6,567 bases of DNA, taken from an uncultured Bacillota bacterium (GTDB lineage Bacteria; Bacillota; UBA994; UBA5500). A program made the translations under genes and the position numbers. The stretch is taken from contig CALNBW010000298.1 of NCBI GenBank assembly GCA_937874815.1, positions 1-6,567 of the forward strand, given 5' to 3'. Below, piece after piece: positions 1 through 6,562 of this stretch. How positions within the stretch are numbered: position 1 is the first letter of the stretch; each line of letters starts with the position of its first letter. A model generated the notes under the pieces. It did no database searches. It saw only the letters and a program-made list of their open reading frames with translations, and was not told the DNA's origin.

Positions 1-4
1 TGGC

Positions 5-47
5 TAGGGGCATATAGTAGGGGAGCAGGTAAACTTGGGTTAGGGGG
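5..47 (+). promoter_or_regulatory. G-rich leader with three TAGGGG repeats upstream of the aminotransferase
   Basis: TAGGGG occurs at 5-10, 18-23 and 41-46. Together with a GGG at 37-39 this gives four G-runs (7-10, 20-23, 37-39, 43-47) separated by 9, 13 and 3 bases. The stretch lies 34 bases or more before the first start codon, on the coding strand. It could be a repeated binding site or could fold as a long-loop G-quadruplex in DNA or mRNA. I see no convincing -35/-10 pair in the 80 bases available, and the promoter may lie outside the window. The function is speculative. Confidence 0.25.
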
Positions 48-80
48 ATTGTGTTCAGAAAATAACATGGAGGTGATAGC

Positions 81-1235
81 ATGTATAGGCGTTCGTATCT
101 CCAGATCCCGGGGCCGACAAATATCCCAGATCCGGTGTTGCAGGCTCTCAATCACCCGGCCATTAATCATCGCGGCAGCGAGTTTGCAGAACTGCTGGCG
201 CACAACGTGCGCGGGCTTAAGCAGGTTATGCAAACAGAAAACGATATTTTGCTGTTCCCGTCATCGGGCAGCGGCGGCCTGGAAGCAGCTATTGTCAACC
301 TGTTGTCTCCTGGCGATAAAGTGCTGGCCGTGAATATGGGTGTCTTTTCCCAGCGGATGGGGCAGATAGCCCACAATTTTGGGGCCTCAGTCACTTGGAT
401 TGAAAAAGAGTGGGGGACGGCTGTTACTGCGGCTGATTATCGGGCAGTGCTGGAGCACGACCTTAAGTACGAGTATAAAGCAGTCTTTGTTACCCACAAC
501 GAAACTGCCACTGGCGTGCTAGTGGATGTGGAGTCTGTTAGGCGTATGCTGGACGACCTCCACCATCCCGCTTTGTTAGTTGTAGATGCCGTTAGTTCCC
601 TTGCTATCTCCGATTTACAGACTGATACGTGGGGCGTGGATGTAGTTGTGTCTGCTTCGCAAAAAGGCTTAATGCTACCGGGCGGTCTGTCCGTGATCAG
701 TGTTAGTCCTAAAGCTTGGGCAGCTCAGGAGCGAGCTACTATGCCGAAATGGTATTGGAACTTTAGCACTATGCGGCAGCGTATGGCCATCGGGCAAATG
801 CCTTATACACCAGCCATCAACCTTTTTTTCGGCCTGGAAGTGGCCTTGAAGTTACTCCAAGAAGAAGGAATGCCGAACGTATTCCGACGCCACACCCGCA
901 ATGCCCTAGCTATGCAGGCCGGCCTCATGGCTATGGGGTTAGAACTCCTGGTTGAAAACGAGGCCGAGCGCTCACCAGCAGTTACCGCTGTTAAATTGCC
1001 TGCGAATATCGCTTATCAGGATTTGGCACGTGGCACAGAACAGCTAGGAGTTACTATTGGGGGCGGCTTGCAGCGGCTGGAGGGCAAGATCTTCCGCGTC
1101 GGCCACCTAGGCATGCTGCATGAGATGGAGGTCATCGCCACATTAGGCGCGCTAGAGATGGTCTTGCACAAATTGGGCCACGACCTGCAGCTAGGCGTAG
1201 CTACCGGCGCTGCCATGGCTAGCTATTTACGATAA
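81..1235 (+). CDS. Class V PLP-dependent aminotransferase, alanine/serine/aspartate-glyoxylate type
   Basis: This 384-residue cytoplasmic enzyme has a usual length for the alanine--glyoxylate / serine--glyoxylate aminotransferase family (fold type I, class V). The N-terminus carries the family PGPTNIP motif (residues 10-16). The phosphate-binding SGSGGLEA segment spans 62-69. Asp169 in VVDAVSS should contact the cofactor ring nitrogen, and Lys195 in SASQKGLMLPGG should form the Schiff base. Arg339 in FRVGHLG fits the arginine that binds the substrate carboxylate. The start is well supported by GGAGGTGAT at 69-77, seven bases from GGAGG to the ATG. The family moves an amino group from serine, alanine or aspartate to glyoxylate, making glycine. 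The donor cannot be told from sequence. The neighbouring aldolase, which releases or consumes glycine, suggests a glycine/glyoxylate role. BhcA (aspartate-glyoxylate aminotransferase) belongs to the same broad family. Assignment to the family is secure; the exact substrate is not. Confidence 0.9.
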   Translation: MYRRSYLQIPGPTNIPDPVLQALNHPAINHRGSEFAELLAHNVRGLKQVMQTENDILLFPSSGSGGLEAAIVNLLSPGDKVLAVNMGVFSQRMGQIAHNFGASVTWIEKEWGTAVTAADYRAVLEHDLKYEYKAVFVTHNETATGVLVDVESVRRMLDDLHHPALLVVDAVSSLAISDLQTDTWGVDVVVSASQKGLMLPGGLSVISVSPKAWAAQERATMPKWYWNFSTMRQRMAIGQMPYTPAINLFFGLEVALKLLQEEGMPNVFRRHTRNALAMQAGLMAMGLELLVENEAERSPAVTAVKLPANIAYQDLARGTEQLGVTIGGGLQRLEGKIFRVGHLGMLHEMEVIATLGALEMVLHKLGHDLQLGVATGAAMASYLR

Positions 1236-1289
1236 TCAATTGCATCAAGAAACTGCTCTGCAGCAGGGTGTTATAAGGGGATAAGCAAG

Positions 1290-2318
1290 ATGAAGATAAG
1301 AGATTTCCGTAGTGATACGGTGACTCAGCCAACAGATGCCATGCGGCAAGCTATGGCCTGCGCGGTTGTAGGCGACGATACCCTCGGCGAAGACCCCACG
1401 GTGACCGAGCTGGAACAATACTGCGCTCTGTTATTTAAAAAAGAAGCGGCCCTGTTGGTGGCTAGCGGCACTATGGCCAATCAGGTGGCAGTGCAAACCT
1501 TCTGCCAACGGGGGCAGGAAGCGATAGTGGGTGCGGAATCGCACATTTATAACCTGGAAGTGGGGGCTTTAGCAGCCTTAGCTCAGGTGCAAGCAGTGCC
1601 GATCTACAGCCACAACGGTTATTTCGATCCGGTTACTATTAGGAAGGCTATTCGCGAGCCGGGCATACAAAAAACACGCACCGGTTTGCTTTGCCTAGAA
1701 AACACTTACAACCTTAATGGCGGTATTCCTTTACCGCCTGCCTATTTTAAAGAACTAAAAGAGGTAACTGAGGAACACGGGGTGCCAATCTATCTGGATG
1801 GGGCTCGCATCTTTAACGCCGCCGCTGCCCTGAATGCAACGCCAGCGCAACTAACTGCCGATGTAGACGCGGCCATGTTCTGCCTGACGAAGGGTCTAGC
1901 CGCACCCTTCGGGGCTGTTTTGGTTGGTAGTAAGACTTTTATAGAGCAGGCCCGTTGGATGAGGCAACGTTTGGGCGGAGGCTTCAGGCAGATCGGGCAT
2001 ATGGCTGCGGCTGGTCTGGTTGGCCTCAAGGAAATGCGCGGGCGCATCAGCGAGGACCATGAAAACGCGCGGCGCTTGGCCAATGGTATCGCTGCCATTG
2101 ATGCACGGCTGGTCAATATCGGCTACGTGCAAACGAATATAGTGAATGTGGATTTTTCCCACAGCGATAAGCCGCTTGCTTATATCGTCAGTGAACTAGC
2201 CCGGCGAGGAGTGAAAATCAAGCCGCTGGGCGCAGCCCATTGCCGCATGGTTACCCATTATGGCCTCAGTGCGGAGGACATCGATTTTGCTATAGAGGCC
2301 ATGCGTGAGGTGCTTTAG
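1290..2318 (+). CDS. Low-specificity L-threonine aldolase family (LtaE/GntG-like PLP aldolase)
   Basis: This 342-residue fold-type-I PLP enzyme matches the threonine aldolase family in length and motifs. These are FRSDTVTQPT (6-15), GDDTLGEDPT (28-37), the cofactor-stacking histidine His85 in ESHIYN, Asp170 and Arg173 in LDGAR, and Lys201 in CLTKGLAAPFGA as the PLP-binding lysine. A C-terminal CRMVTHYG segment fits the region that binds the amino-acid carboxylate. The family reversibly cleaves L-threonine, allo-threonine or other beta-hydroxy-alpha-amino acids to glycine plus an aldehyde. The ATG at 1290 follows AAGGGG at 1275-1280 with nine bases between. The gene starts 54 bases after the aminotransferase, so the two probably share a transcript. 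From memory, relatives usually have Val-Tyr where this protein has Thr31-Leu32 in the GDDxxGEDPT motif. The natural substrate may therefore not be threonine, and I give no gene symbol. Confidence 0.9.
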   Translation: MKIRDFRSDTVTQPTDAMRQAMACAVVGDDTLGEDPTVTELEQYCALLFKKEAALLVASGTMANQVAVQTFCQRGQEAIVGAESHIYNLEVGALAALAQVQAVPIYSHNGYFDPVTIRKAIREPGIQKTRTGLLCLENTYNLNGGIPLPPAYFKELKEVTEEHGVPIYLDGARIFNAAAALNATPAQLTADVDAAMFCLTKGLAAPFGAVLVGSKTFIEQARWMRQRLGGGFRQIGHMAAAGLVGLKEMRGRISEDHENARRLANGIAAIDARLVNIGYVQTNIVNVDFSHSDKPLAYIVSELARRGVKIKPLGAAHCRMVTHYGLSAEDIDFAIEAMREVL

Positions 2319-2427
2319 GATATTTCTAGTAACTCTGGTTAACAAAAGCGTTGACTGGATCGGGGGTAGGTAGCGAGTTGAACCCATAGTTGCTATGCCT
2401 ATTGACTAGATGCAAGGAGGATATCGA
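2319..2427 (+). other. 109-base gap with a near-perfect direct repeat and a small palindrome
   Basis: TTGACTGGAT at 2351-2360 recurs as TTGACTAGAT at 2402-2411 (nine of ten bases identical). Between them is the inverted repeat CATAG-TTG-CTATG at 2385-2397. The first TTGACT resembles a -35 box, but no acceptable -10 box lies 16-18 bases downstream of either copy, so I do not call a promoter. The gap is the largest before the transport genes and is a reasonable place for an operator or a second start of transcription. This is weak evidence only. Confidence 0.25.
2415..2420 (+). promoter_or_regulatory. Ribosome binding site fixing the start of the M29/NicX-like gene
   Basis: AGGAGG ends seven bases before the ATG at 2428, an ideal spacing. 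It shows that translation was built to begin at 2428, in the frame that later runs into the wrong phase. The alternative GTG at 2516, which opens the long downstream frame, has only AGGGGAG at 2493-2499, sixteen bases away and too far to work well. This is a main argument that the gene is frameshifted rather than starting at 2516. Confidence 0.8.
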
Positions 2428-3382
2428 ATGCGCAATGTACTGATGACTCGAGGTGCCTTTAAGATTGCCACCCAGTGTGCTGGCGTCAAGCCAGGGGAGT
2501 CGGCCGTCGTAGTTTGTGACCATCGAAGTCGCCAGGGCTTGTATAGCACTCGGCGCAGAGACCGATTTAGTGATCATGCAGCCCCGCGGTGGCCATGGGG
2601 AAGAGCCCCCAGCGACGATAGCCGCAGCCATGGCTAAAGCCAACGTGGTGTTCAACGTGACCACCTTCTCCATATCCCATACGCAGGCGACCAGACAAGC
2701 TCGTGCCGCCGGAGCCCGGATTATTACCATGCCCGAGTTTACGCCGGAAATGCTGATCTCCGGCGCTATCGAAGCAGATTTTGTGGGCCAGAAGCCTTTT
2801 GTCGAAAAGGTAGCTAGCTGGCTAACGGCTGGAAAAACTGCCCACCTCTGGTCCGAGCAGGGCACAGATTTTGCGCTTTCCCTGGAGGGGCGCAATGGAC
2901 GCGCCTTAACCGGTATGGCCCATGAGCCCGGCAGCTTCTCCCCTCCGCCCAACATCGAAGCCAGTATCGCCCCGGTTGAAGACACAGCCTCGGGCACGCT
3001 GGTGATTAATGCTGCAGTAGCCGGGTTAGGCCTGTTAGCCTGTCCCATCGTGATCAAAGTTGAAGCTGGGCGAGTTATCTCCATTGAGAGCTTTGGCCAG
3101 GGACCAGAAGCCAAACAACTGGCGGATCAGCTGGCTAGCTGTAATGACGAGAATGTCTATCGCATCGCCGAACTAGGTATCGGCATGAACCCCAAGGCTC
3201 GCTTGCGAGGCAGCCTGCTGGAAGACGAGGCCGTATTAGGGTCGCTCCATGTGGCTCTTGGCTCTAATGACAGCTTTGGCGGCCTCATTAAGGCCCCGCG
3301 GCATATTGACATGGTCATGATTAACACTAACCTCGCCATCGATGGCAAAACAGTTATCGAAAACGGCGTAATTCTGGATTAA
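2428..3382 (+). pseudogene. Frameshifted aminopeptidase-like (M29/NicX-like, COG2309 type) metalloenzyme gene
   Basis: The N-terminus (2428-2520, ending GESAVVVCD) and the rest (from ATC at 2522) belong to one family protein but lie in different frames. Without a shift, ribosomes from 2428 stop at 2635-2637 after 69 codons. Skipping the C at 2521 joins the parts into about 317 residues. The downstream part has the family features: HGEEPP, MPEFTPEMLISGAIEADF, and the C-terminal set Glu248 (AELGIGMNP), Glu267 (LEDE), His274 (LHVALG) and His292-x-Asp294 (HID). These are candidate metal ligands, as in M29 aminopeptidases and NicX-type dioxygenases. The joined sequence seems about five to seven residues short just at the break, so a deletion of 17 or 20 bases is more likely than a one-base error. 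All candidate ligand residues remain, so the lesion may be recent, an assembly error, or tolerated with an internal GTG start at 2516. The stop codon TAA overlaps the receptor gene's ribosome binding site. The substrate is unknown. Confidence 0.75.
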
Positions 3383-3387
3383 GGAGG
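3381..3387 (+). promoter_or_regulatory. Ribosome binding site favouring the second ATG of the TAXI receptor gene
   Basis: AAGGAGG overlaps the upstream TAA stop (3380-3382). It ends only two bases before the ATG at 3390 but eight bases before the in-frame ATG at 3396. The second spacing is the normal one, so 3396 is the likelier start. The overlap of stop codon and binding site suggests translational coupling with the upstream gene. Confidence 0.7.
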
Positions 3388-3395
3388 CAATGAAA

Positions 3396-4394
3396 ATGAA
3401 GAAACGTTTACTTCTAGCCCTTTCAGCATTGCTATGTGCCGGTCTGTTTTTGACTGGTTGTACCCCGGCTGCTAACAATAACAATGGCGGCCCCATCACG
3501 TTGCAGACTGCAGGCGGCAGCGTCGGTGGCACCTGGTATTCCACCATGGCTTCTTTGGCCGATCTGCTTATGCAAAAGGACGATTCCATTGAAATTAAGA
3601 CCGTTCCTGGCACTGGTGTCAGTAACTCCGCTAAGATTGGCTCCAACGACGTGCAAATGGGCTGGACTTTTCCTCCCTTCACTAAACTAGCTTTTGATGG
3701 CAAAGCTCCTTACGATCAAGCTTATGGCGACTTGCGTTCCATCGCTGCTGGCTTTAGCCCTAACGTGCTGGAACTGACAGTCACCGCTGATTCGGGGATC
3801 AACTCACTAGAGGAACTGCTGGTAGATATGAAGCCGGCTAAATTCGTCACCAACAAGAAAGACACGACCCCGGCGATTTTCCTAGACATGGTCTTTGCTC
3901 ACTACAACCTAACAGCGAAAGATATTGAAGCCAACGGTGGCAAAGTGATCAATACCACCTATTCTGATTGGCCCCAGTTAATTCAGGATGGCCATGCCAA
4001 TGTCATGTGGAACCAAATTGCCGTTCCTTCACCCACCAACCAGGAAATTTCCTCGTCGAAGGCGCTAAAGCTGTTACCTCTGCCCCAGTCCCTACGGGAG
4101 GTCTTCATCAACGAATATGCGTTTGAAGACGTAGTAATCCCGGCCGGCACTTATGCTTGGCAGAAAGAAGACATCGCCACTGTCCAGATTACGAACGAGC
4201 TAACAGTGAATAAGAGTGTTTCCGACGAAACCGTTTACCGTATCCTGGAGATCCTGGATGAGAACATCGAAGAAGTGAAACAGATTCACGCTAGCTGGGC
4301 TGGTTTCGATATCACTAAAGCTTGGCAGAGCACCGGTGCGCCCCTCCATCCAGGTGCCGAGAAATTCTACAAAGATAAGGGGTACATGAAATAA
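3396..4394 (+). CDS. TAXI-family TRAP transporter solute-binding lipoprotein
   Basis: This is the extracytoplasmic receptor of a TRAP transporter, which captures a solute and hands it to the membrane permease (4491-6371). From the ATG at 3396 it has 332 residues, in the usual TAXI range. An earlier ATG at 3390 would add Met-Lys but sits too close to the ribosome binding site. The signal peptide has a Lys-Lys-Arg start, a Leu/Ala-rich core and a lipobox Leu-Thr-Gly-Cys with Cys22 as the lipidated residue. A short Asn-rich linker follows, so the mature protein is anchored in the membrane as expected in a Gram-positive cell. The motif GGSVGGTWYSTMASLADLL (about 40-58) is the TAXI N-terminal signature. 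VPGTGVSNSAKIGSNDVQMGWT and WPQLIQDGHANVMW are typical of the binding domain. TAXI ligands known so far include glutamate-like carboxylates, but the ligand here cannot be read from sequence. The following permease supports the call. Confidence 0.92.
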   Translation: MKKRLLLALSALLCAGLFLTGCTPAANNNNGGPITLQTAGGSVGGTWYSTMASLADLLMQKDDSIEIKTVPGTGVSNSAKIGSNDVQMGWTFPPFTKLAFDGKAPYDQAYGDLRSIAAGFSPNVLELTVTADSGINSLEELLVDMKPAKFVTNKKDTTPAIFLDMVFAHYNLTAKDIEANGGKVINTTYSDWPQLIQDGHANVMWNQIAVPSPTNQEISSSKALKLLPLPQSLREVFINEYAFEDVVIPAGTYAWQKEDIATVQITNELTVNKSVSDETVYRILEILDENIEEVKQIHASWAGFDITKAWQSTGAPLHPGAEKFYKDKGYMK

Positions 4395-4415
4395 GCAAAG
4401 CTCGCTTTTCGGGTT

Positions 4416-4443
4416 GGCGGGCGGGACAGTGTTCCCGCCCACC
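4416..4443 (+). terminator. GC-rich hairpin between receptor and permease genes (attenuator or mRNA stabiliser)
   Basis: GGGCGGGA at 4419-4426 pairs perfectly with TCCCGCCC at 4433-4440 around a six-base loop. Beyond one C-A mismatch, two more G-C pairs extend the stem to 4416 and 4443. It starts 21 bases after the receptor stop. No T-run follows (next bases ACCATGCC at 4441-4448 then CTTTATC), so it is not a classical intrinsic terminator. Such stems between binding-protein and permease genes often protect the upstream mRNA end or partly stop transcription, giving more receptor than permease. The stem is seen directly; the role is inferred. Confidence 0.6.
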
Positions 4444-4490
4444 ATGCCTTTATCATGTACCGCGATGTAACTCTTAAGGAGAGGTGAAAC

Positions 4491-6371
4491 ATGCGCAAGC
4501 TCAAAAGCCCATACAACTATATTCTCATCGTCATGGGCGTGGTCATTTCACTATTCCATCTCTACACTTCCCGTTGGGGCGTTTATACCCCCTTTATCCA
4601 AAGGGGAGTTCACCTAACTTTTTTACTACCTCTCGTTTTCCTGCTCTACCCGGCAACTGCTAAATCCCCCAAAGATAGACCTACTTTACTAGATGGTTTG
4701 ATGTTTGTACTAGCGATGTTACCTTCGCTCTATGTAGGTTTCTTTGGCCGGGCTTATATTGAAACCCGGATAGAGTTGGTCACCAAACTCAAGACCATTG
4801 AAATAGTGCTCGGCGTAATAATGATTATCTGTGTTCTGGAAGCGGTGCGCCGTAGTGTTAGCCCAATTATGGCTGGCTTAATCATAGTCTCTTTATCCTA
4901 TTTAGTACTGGGCCCTTATCTACCTGGTGCCCTGCACCATCAAGGCATGAAATTCACCCGGGTGATTGAATCCGTGTTTCTCACTGCTGGTGAGGGAGTG
5001 TATGGTGGCTTAACGGGGATCTCCGCCACTTATGTGGCCATCTTCATTTTGTTTGGGTCGTTTATTGCAGTGGTGGGCACAGGTGAATATTTCACCAACC
5101 TCTCGCGGGCAATAGCAGGTTCCGCTAGAGGCGGCCCGGCAAAAATTGCTACCATTAGTAGCGCCCTCATGGGCACCATCTCTGGCTCAGCTGTAGCTAA
5201 CGTCTATGGCACAGGCACCTTTACCATTCCCTTAATGAAGAAGTTAGGTTTTTCACCAGACTTTGCGGGGGCAGTGGAAGCTGTTGCCTCCACTGGGGGA
5301 CAACTAATGCCACCAGTAATGGGGGCTGCCGCCTTTATCGTGGCCGAGTCTTTGGGTATCCCTTATGTACAATTGGCAATGCACGCCCTGATTCCAGCAA
5401 TCCTCTATTACGTCAGTCTTTATTTCATGATTGACCTGGAATGTGCCCGCAAAGGCATCGCCGGTGAACCTAAAGAATCTTTGCCTAAACTGAACCAAGT
5501 GCTGAGGGACAGCTATCTTTTCTTACCGATAATCGCCCTCTTCTACCTGATGTTGTCTGGCAAGTCAGCATCATATTCGGCCTTCATGGCAATTATCGTG
5601 ACCATCGTCATTAGCTTCTTTAACAGGAAGACATGGATGACACCGCGCAAGATCATCGAAGCGCTAGTCGATGGCGCTAAAAATACAGCAATGATAGCAA
5701 CAGCTATGGCTGGGTCCAGCATTATTGTGGTGGCCCTGACCTATAGTGGGTTAGGTCTTAGCCTTACCAGCCTGGTTCTTTCTTTGGCAGGTAGTAGCAC
5801 CCTCCTCTTACTGATACTGGTTGCCATCATGGCCATTGTTTTGGGCATGGGTGTACCCACAGCGCCGGCCTATGTTATCGCCTCAGCTCTAGGGGCACCA
5901 ATGCTGCTGCGGGCGGGTTTTTCACCTGTAGCTAGCCATCTGTTCATTTTGTACTATGCGGTAATGTCTAACGTGACGCCGCCGGTAGCAATTGCCTCCT
6001 TTGCCGGAGCCAATATAGCGGGGGCAGATCCCATGCGCACCGGTGTTACTGCGGCTAGGCTAGCAGCCATTGTTTATGCAGTGCCGTTTATCTTCGTCTA
6101 TCAGCCCGTATTACTAGGCATCGGCAGTACCTCTAGCATTATCCTTGCTTTTGCCACTGCCCTGATTGGTACCTATAGCATGGCCTGCGCCGTTCAAGGT
6201 TGGTTTGGTGGGCGAGCACCTAGTTGGTTGAGACTTTTGCTAGCAGCCGCCGGACTGTTGATGATTTACCCGGGTGCCATCAGTGATGTGATTGGCCTGG
6301 GCTTGCTTGCCTTTGCCTTTGTCTATAGAACTATTAGCAAACGAGCTACCAATACACCGGTAACTCCTTAA
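4491..6371 (+). CDS. TRAP transporter fused permease subunit, 4TM/12TM type (TAXI partner)
   Basis: This 626-residue, highly hydrophobic inner-membrane protein combines the small (DctQ-like, about residues 1-165) and large (DctM-like, about 170-560) TRAP subunits in one chain, as is typical of TAXI systems. A further hydrophobic C-terminal part runs from about 540 to 615. Family motifs are GTISGSAVANVYGTGTFTIP (from 228), STGGQLMPPVMGAAAF (267-282), GMGVPTAPAYV (452-462) and SNVTPPVAIASFAGANIAG (493-511). The two paired Gly/Pro-rich hairpin regions form the transport core. I estimate 16 or more membrane segments by eye. TRAP permeases are secondary transporters driven by an ion gradient, usually sodium. 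The start ATG at 4491 is supported by AAGGAG (4476-4481) and GAGGTGA (4481-4487). The gene lies 96 bases after the receptor, behind a hairpin that may lower its expression. The substrate is unknown. Confidence 0.93.
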   Translation: MRKLKSPYNYILIVMGVVISLFHLYTSRWGVYTPFIQRGVHLTFLLPLVFLLYPATAKSPKDRPTLLDGLMFVLAMLPSLYVGFFGRAYIETRIELVTKLKTIEIVLGVIMIICVLEAVRRSVSPIMAGLIIVSLSYLVLGPYLPGALHHQGMKFTRVIESVFLTAGEGVYGGLTGISATYVAIFILFGSFIAVVGTGEYFTNLSRAIAGSARGGPAKIATISSALMGTISGSAVANVYGTGTFTIPLMKKLGFSPDFAGAVEAVASTGGQLMPPVMGAAAFIVAESLGIPYVQLAMHALIPAILYYVSLYFMIDLECARKGIAGEPKESLPKLNQVLRDSYLFLPIIALFYLMLSGKSASYSAFMAIIVTIVISFFNRKTWMTPRKIIEALVDGAKNTAMIATAMAGSSIIVVALTYSGLGLSLTSLVLSLAGSSTLLLLILVAIMAIVLGMGVPTAPAYVIASALGAPMLLRAGFSPVASHLFILYYAVMSNVTPPVAIASFAGANIAGADPMRTGVTAARLAAIVYAVPFIFVYQPVLLGIGSTSSIILAFATALIGTYSMACAVQGWFGGRAPSWLRLLLAAAGLLMIYPGAISDVIGLGLLAFAFVYRTISKRATNTPVTP

Positions 6372-6462
6372 GAACAGCCCCCCCGTGGAGGGCGTCATAT
6401 CTGACTGAATGCCCGGCCAAGACTGCTGAAGAAGCCTCTAAAAGTTCTGGGGAAAGGTCGTT

Positions 6463-6488
6463 GGTCCTGCGAAAAGCGCATTGGGGCC
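6463..6488 (+). other. Imperfect stem-loop in the 3' tail
   Basis: GGTCC (6463-6467) pairs with GGGCC (6484-6488) with one T-G pair. Directly inside, TGCG (6468-6471) pairs with CGCA (6477-6480) around the loop AAAAG. A three-base bulge TTG sits on the 3' side. Only TTAAAT follows, so it could be a weak terminator for the permease transcript or a processed 3' end. By-eye pairing only. Confidence 0.3.
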
Positions 6489-6521
6489 TTAAATAATGGG
6501 TGCTTAGACAGAGACGGTTAA

Positions 6522-6562
6522 AAGCGGCCAACTGTTTGAGCTTAGGCGAGTTTTGGCCGCTT
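6522..6562. repeat. Perfect 10-bp inverted repeat at the window end, possible terminator for a convergent gene
   Basis: AAGCGGCCAA (6522-6531) is the exact reverse complement of TTGGCCGCTT (6553-6562), with a 21-base spacer. On the + strand no T-run follows beyond the stem (next bases CAGTC). On the - strand the stem ends in CTTTT and then AACCG, closer to an intrinsic terminator for a gene entering from the right. It could also be the end of a small repeat element, but one copy in a short window cannot show that. Confidence 0.45.

Noticed and set aside
37..45. GGGTTAGGG, identical to a telomere-type repeat
   Set aside because: A single copy in a bacterial leader; better described as part of the G-rich stretch.
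1253..1266. CTGCT-CTGC-AGCAG hairpin between aminotransferase and aldolase genes
   Set aside because: Only five pairs with no T-run; short palindromes of this kind are expected by chance.
2351..2380. TTGACT as a sigma-70 -35 box
   Set aside because: No TATAAT-like hexamer lies at 16-18 bases, and the same holds for the second TTGACT at 2402.
2516..2530. Programmed +1 frameshift at the break in the M29/NicX-like gene
   Set aside because: There is no stop codon or known slippery sequence at the junction, and the apparent missing residues point to a deletion instead.
2326..3114. Long open frame of 262 codons on the - strand across the frameshifted gene
   Set aside because: It lies antisense to a clear family protein, resembles no protein family I know, and has the Ser/Pro/Ala-rich look of a shadow frame.
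3236..3703. 155-codon open frame on the - strand over the end of the metalloenzyme gene and start of the receptor gene
   Set aside because: It is antisense to two well-supported coding regions and shows no recognisable motif.
6377..6393. Terminator directly after the permease gene
   Set aside because: Only four pairs around a nine-base loop and no T-run.
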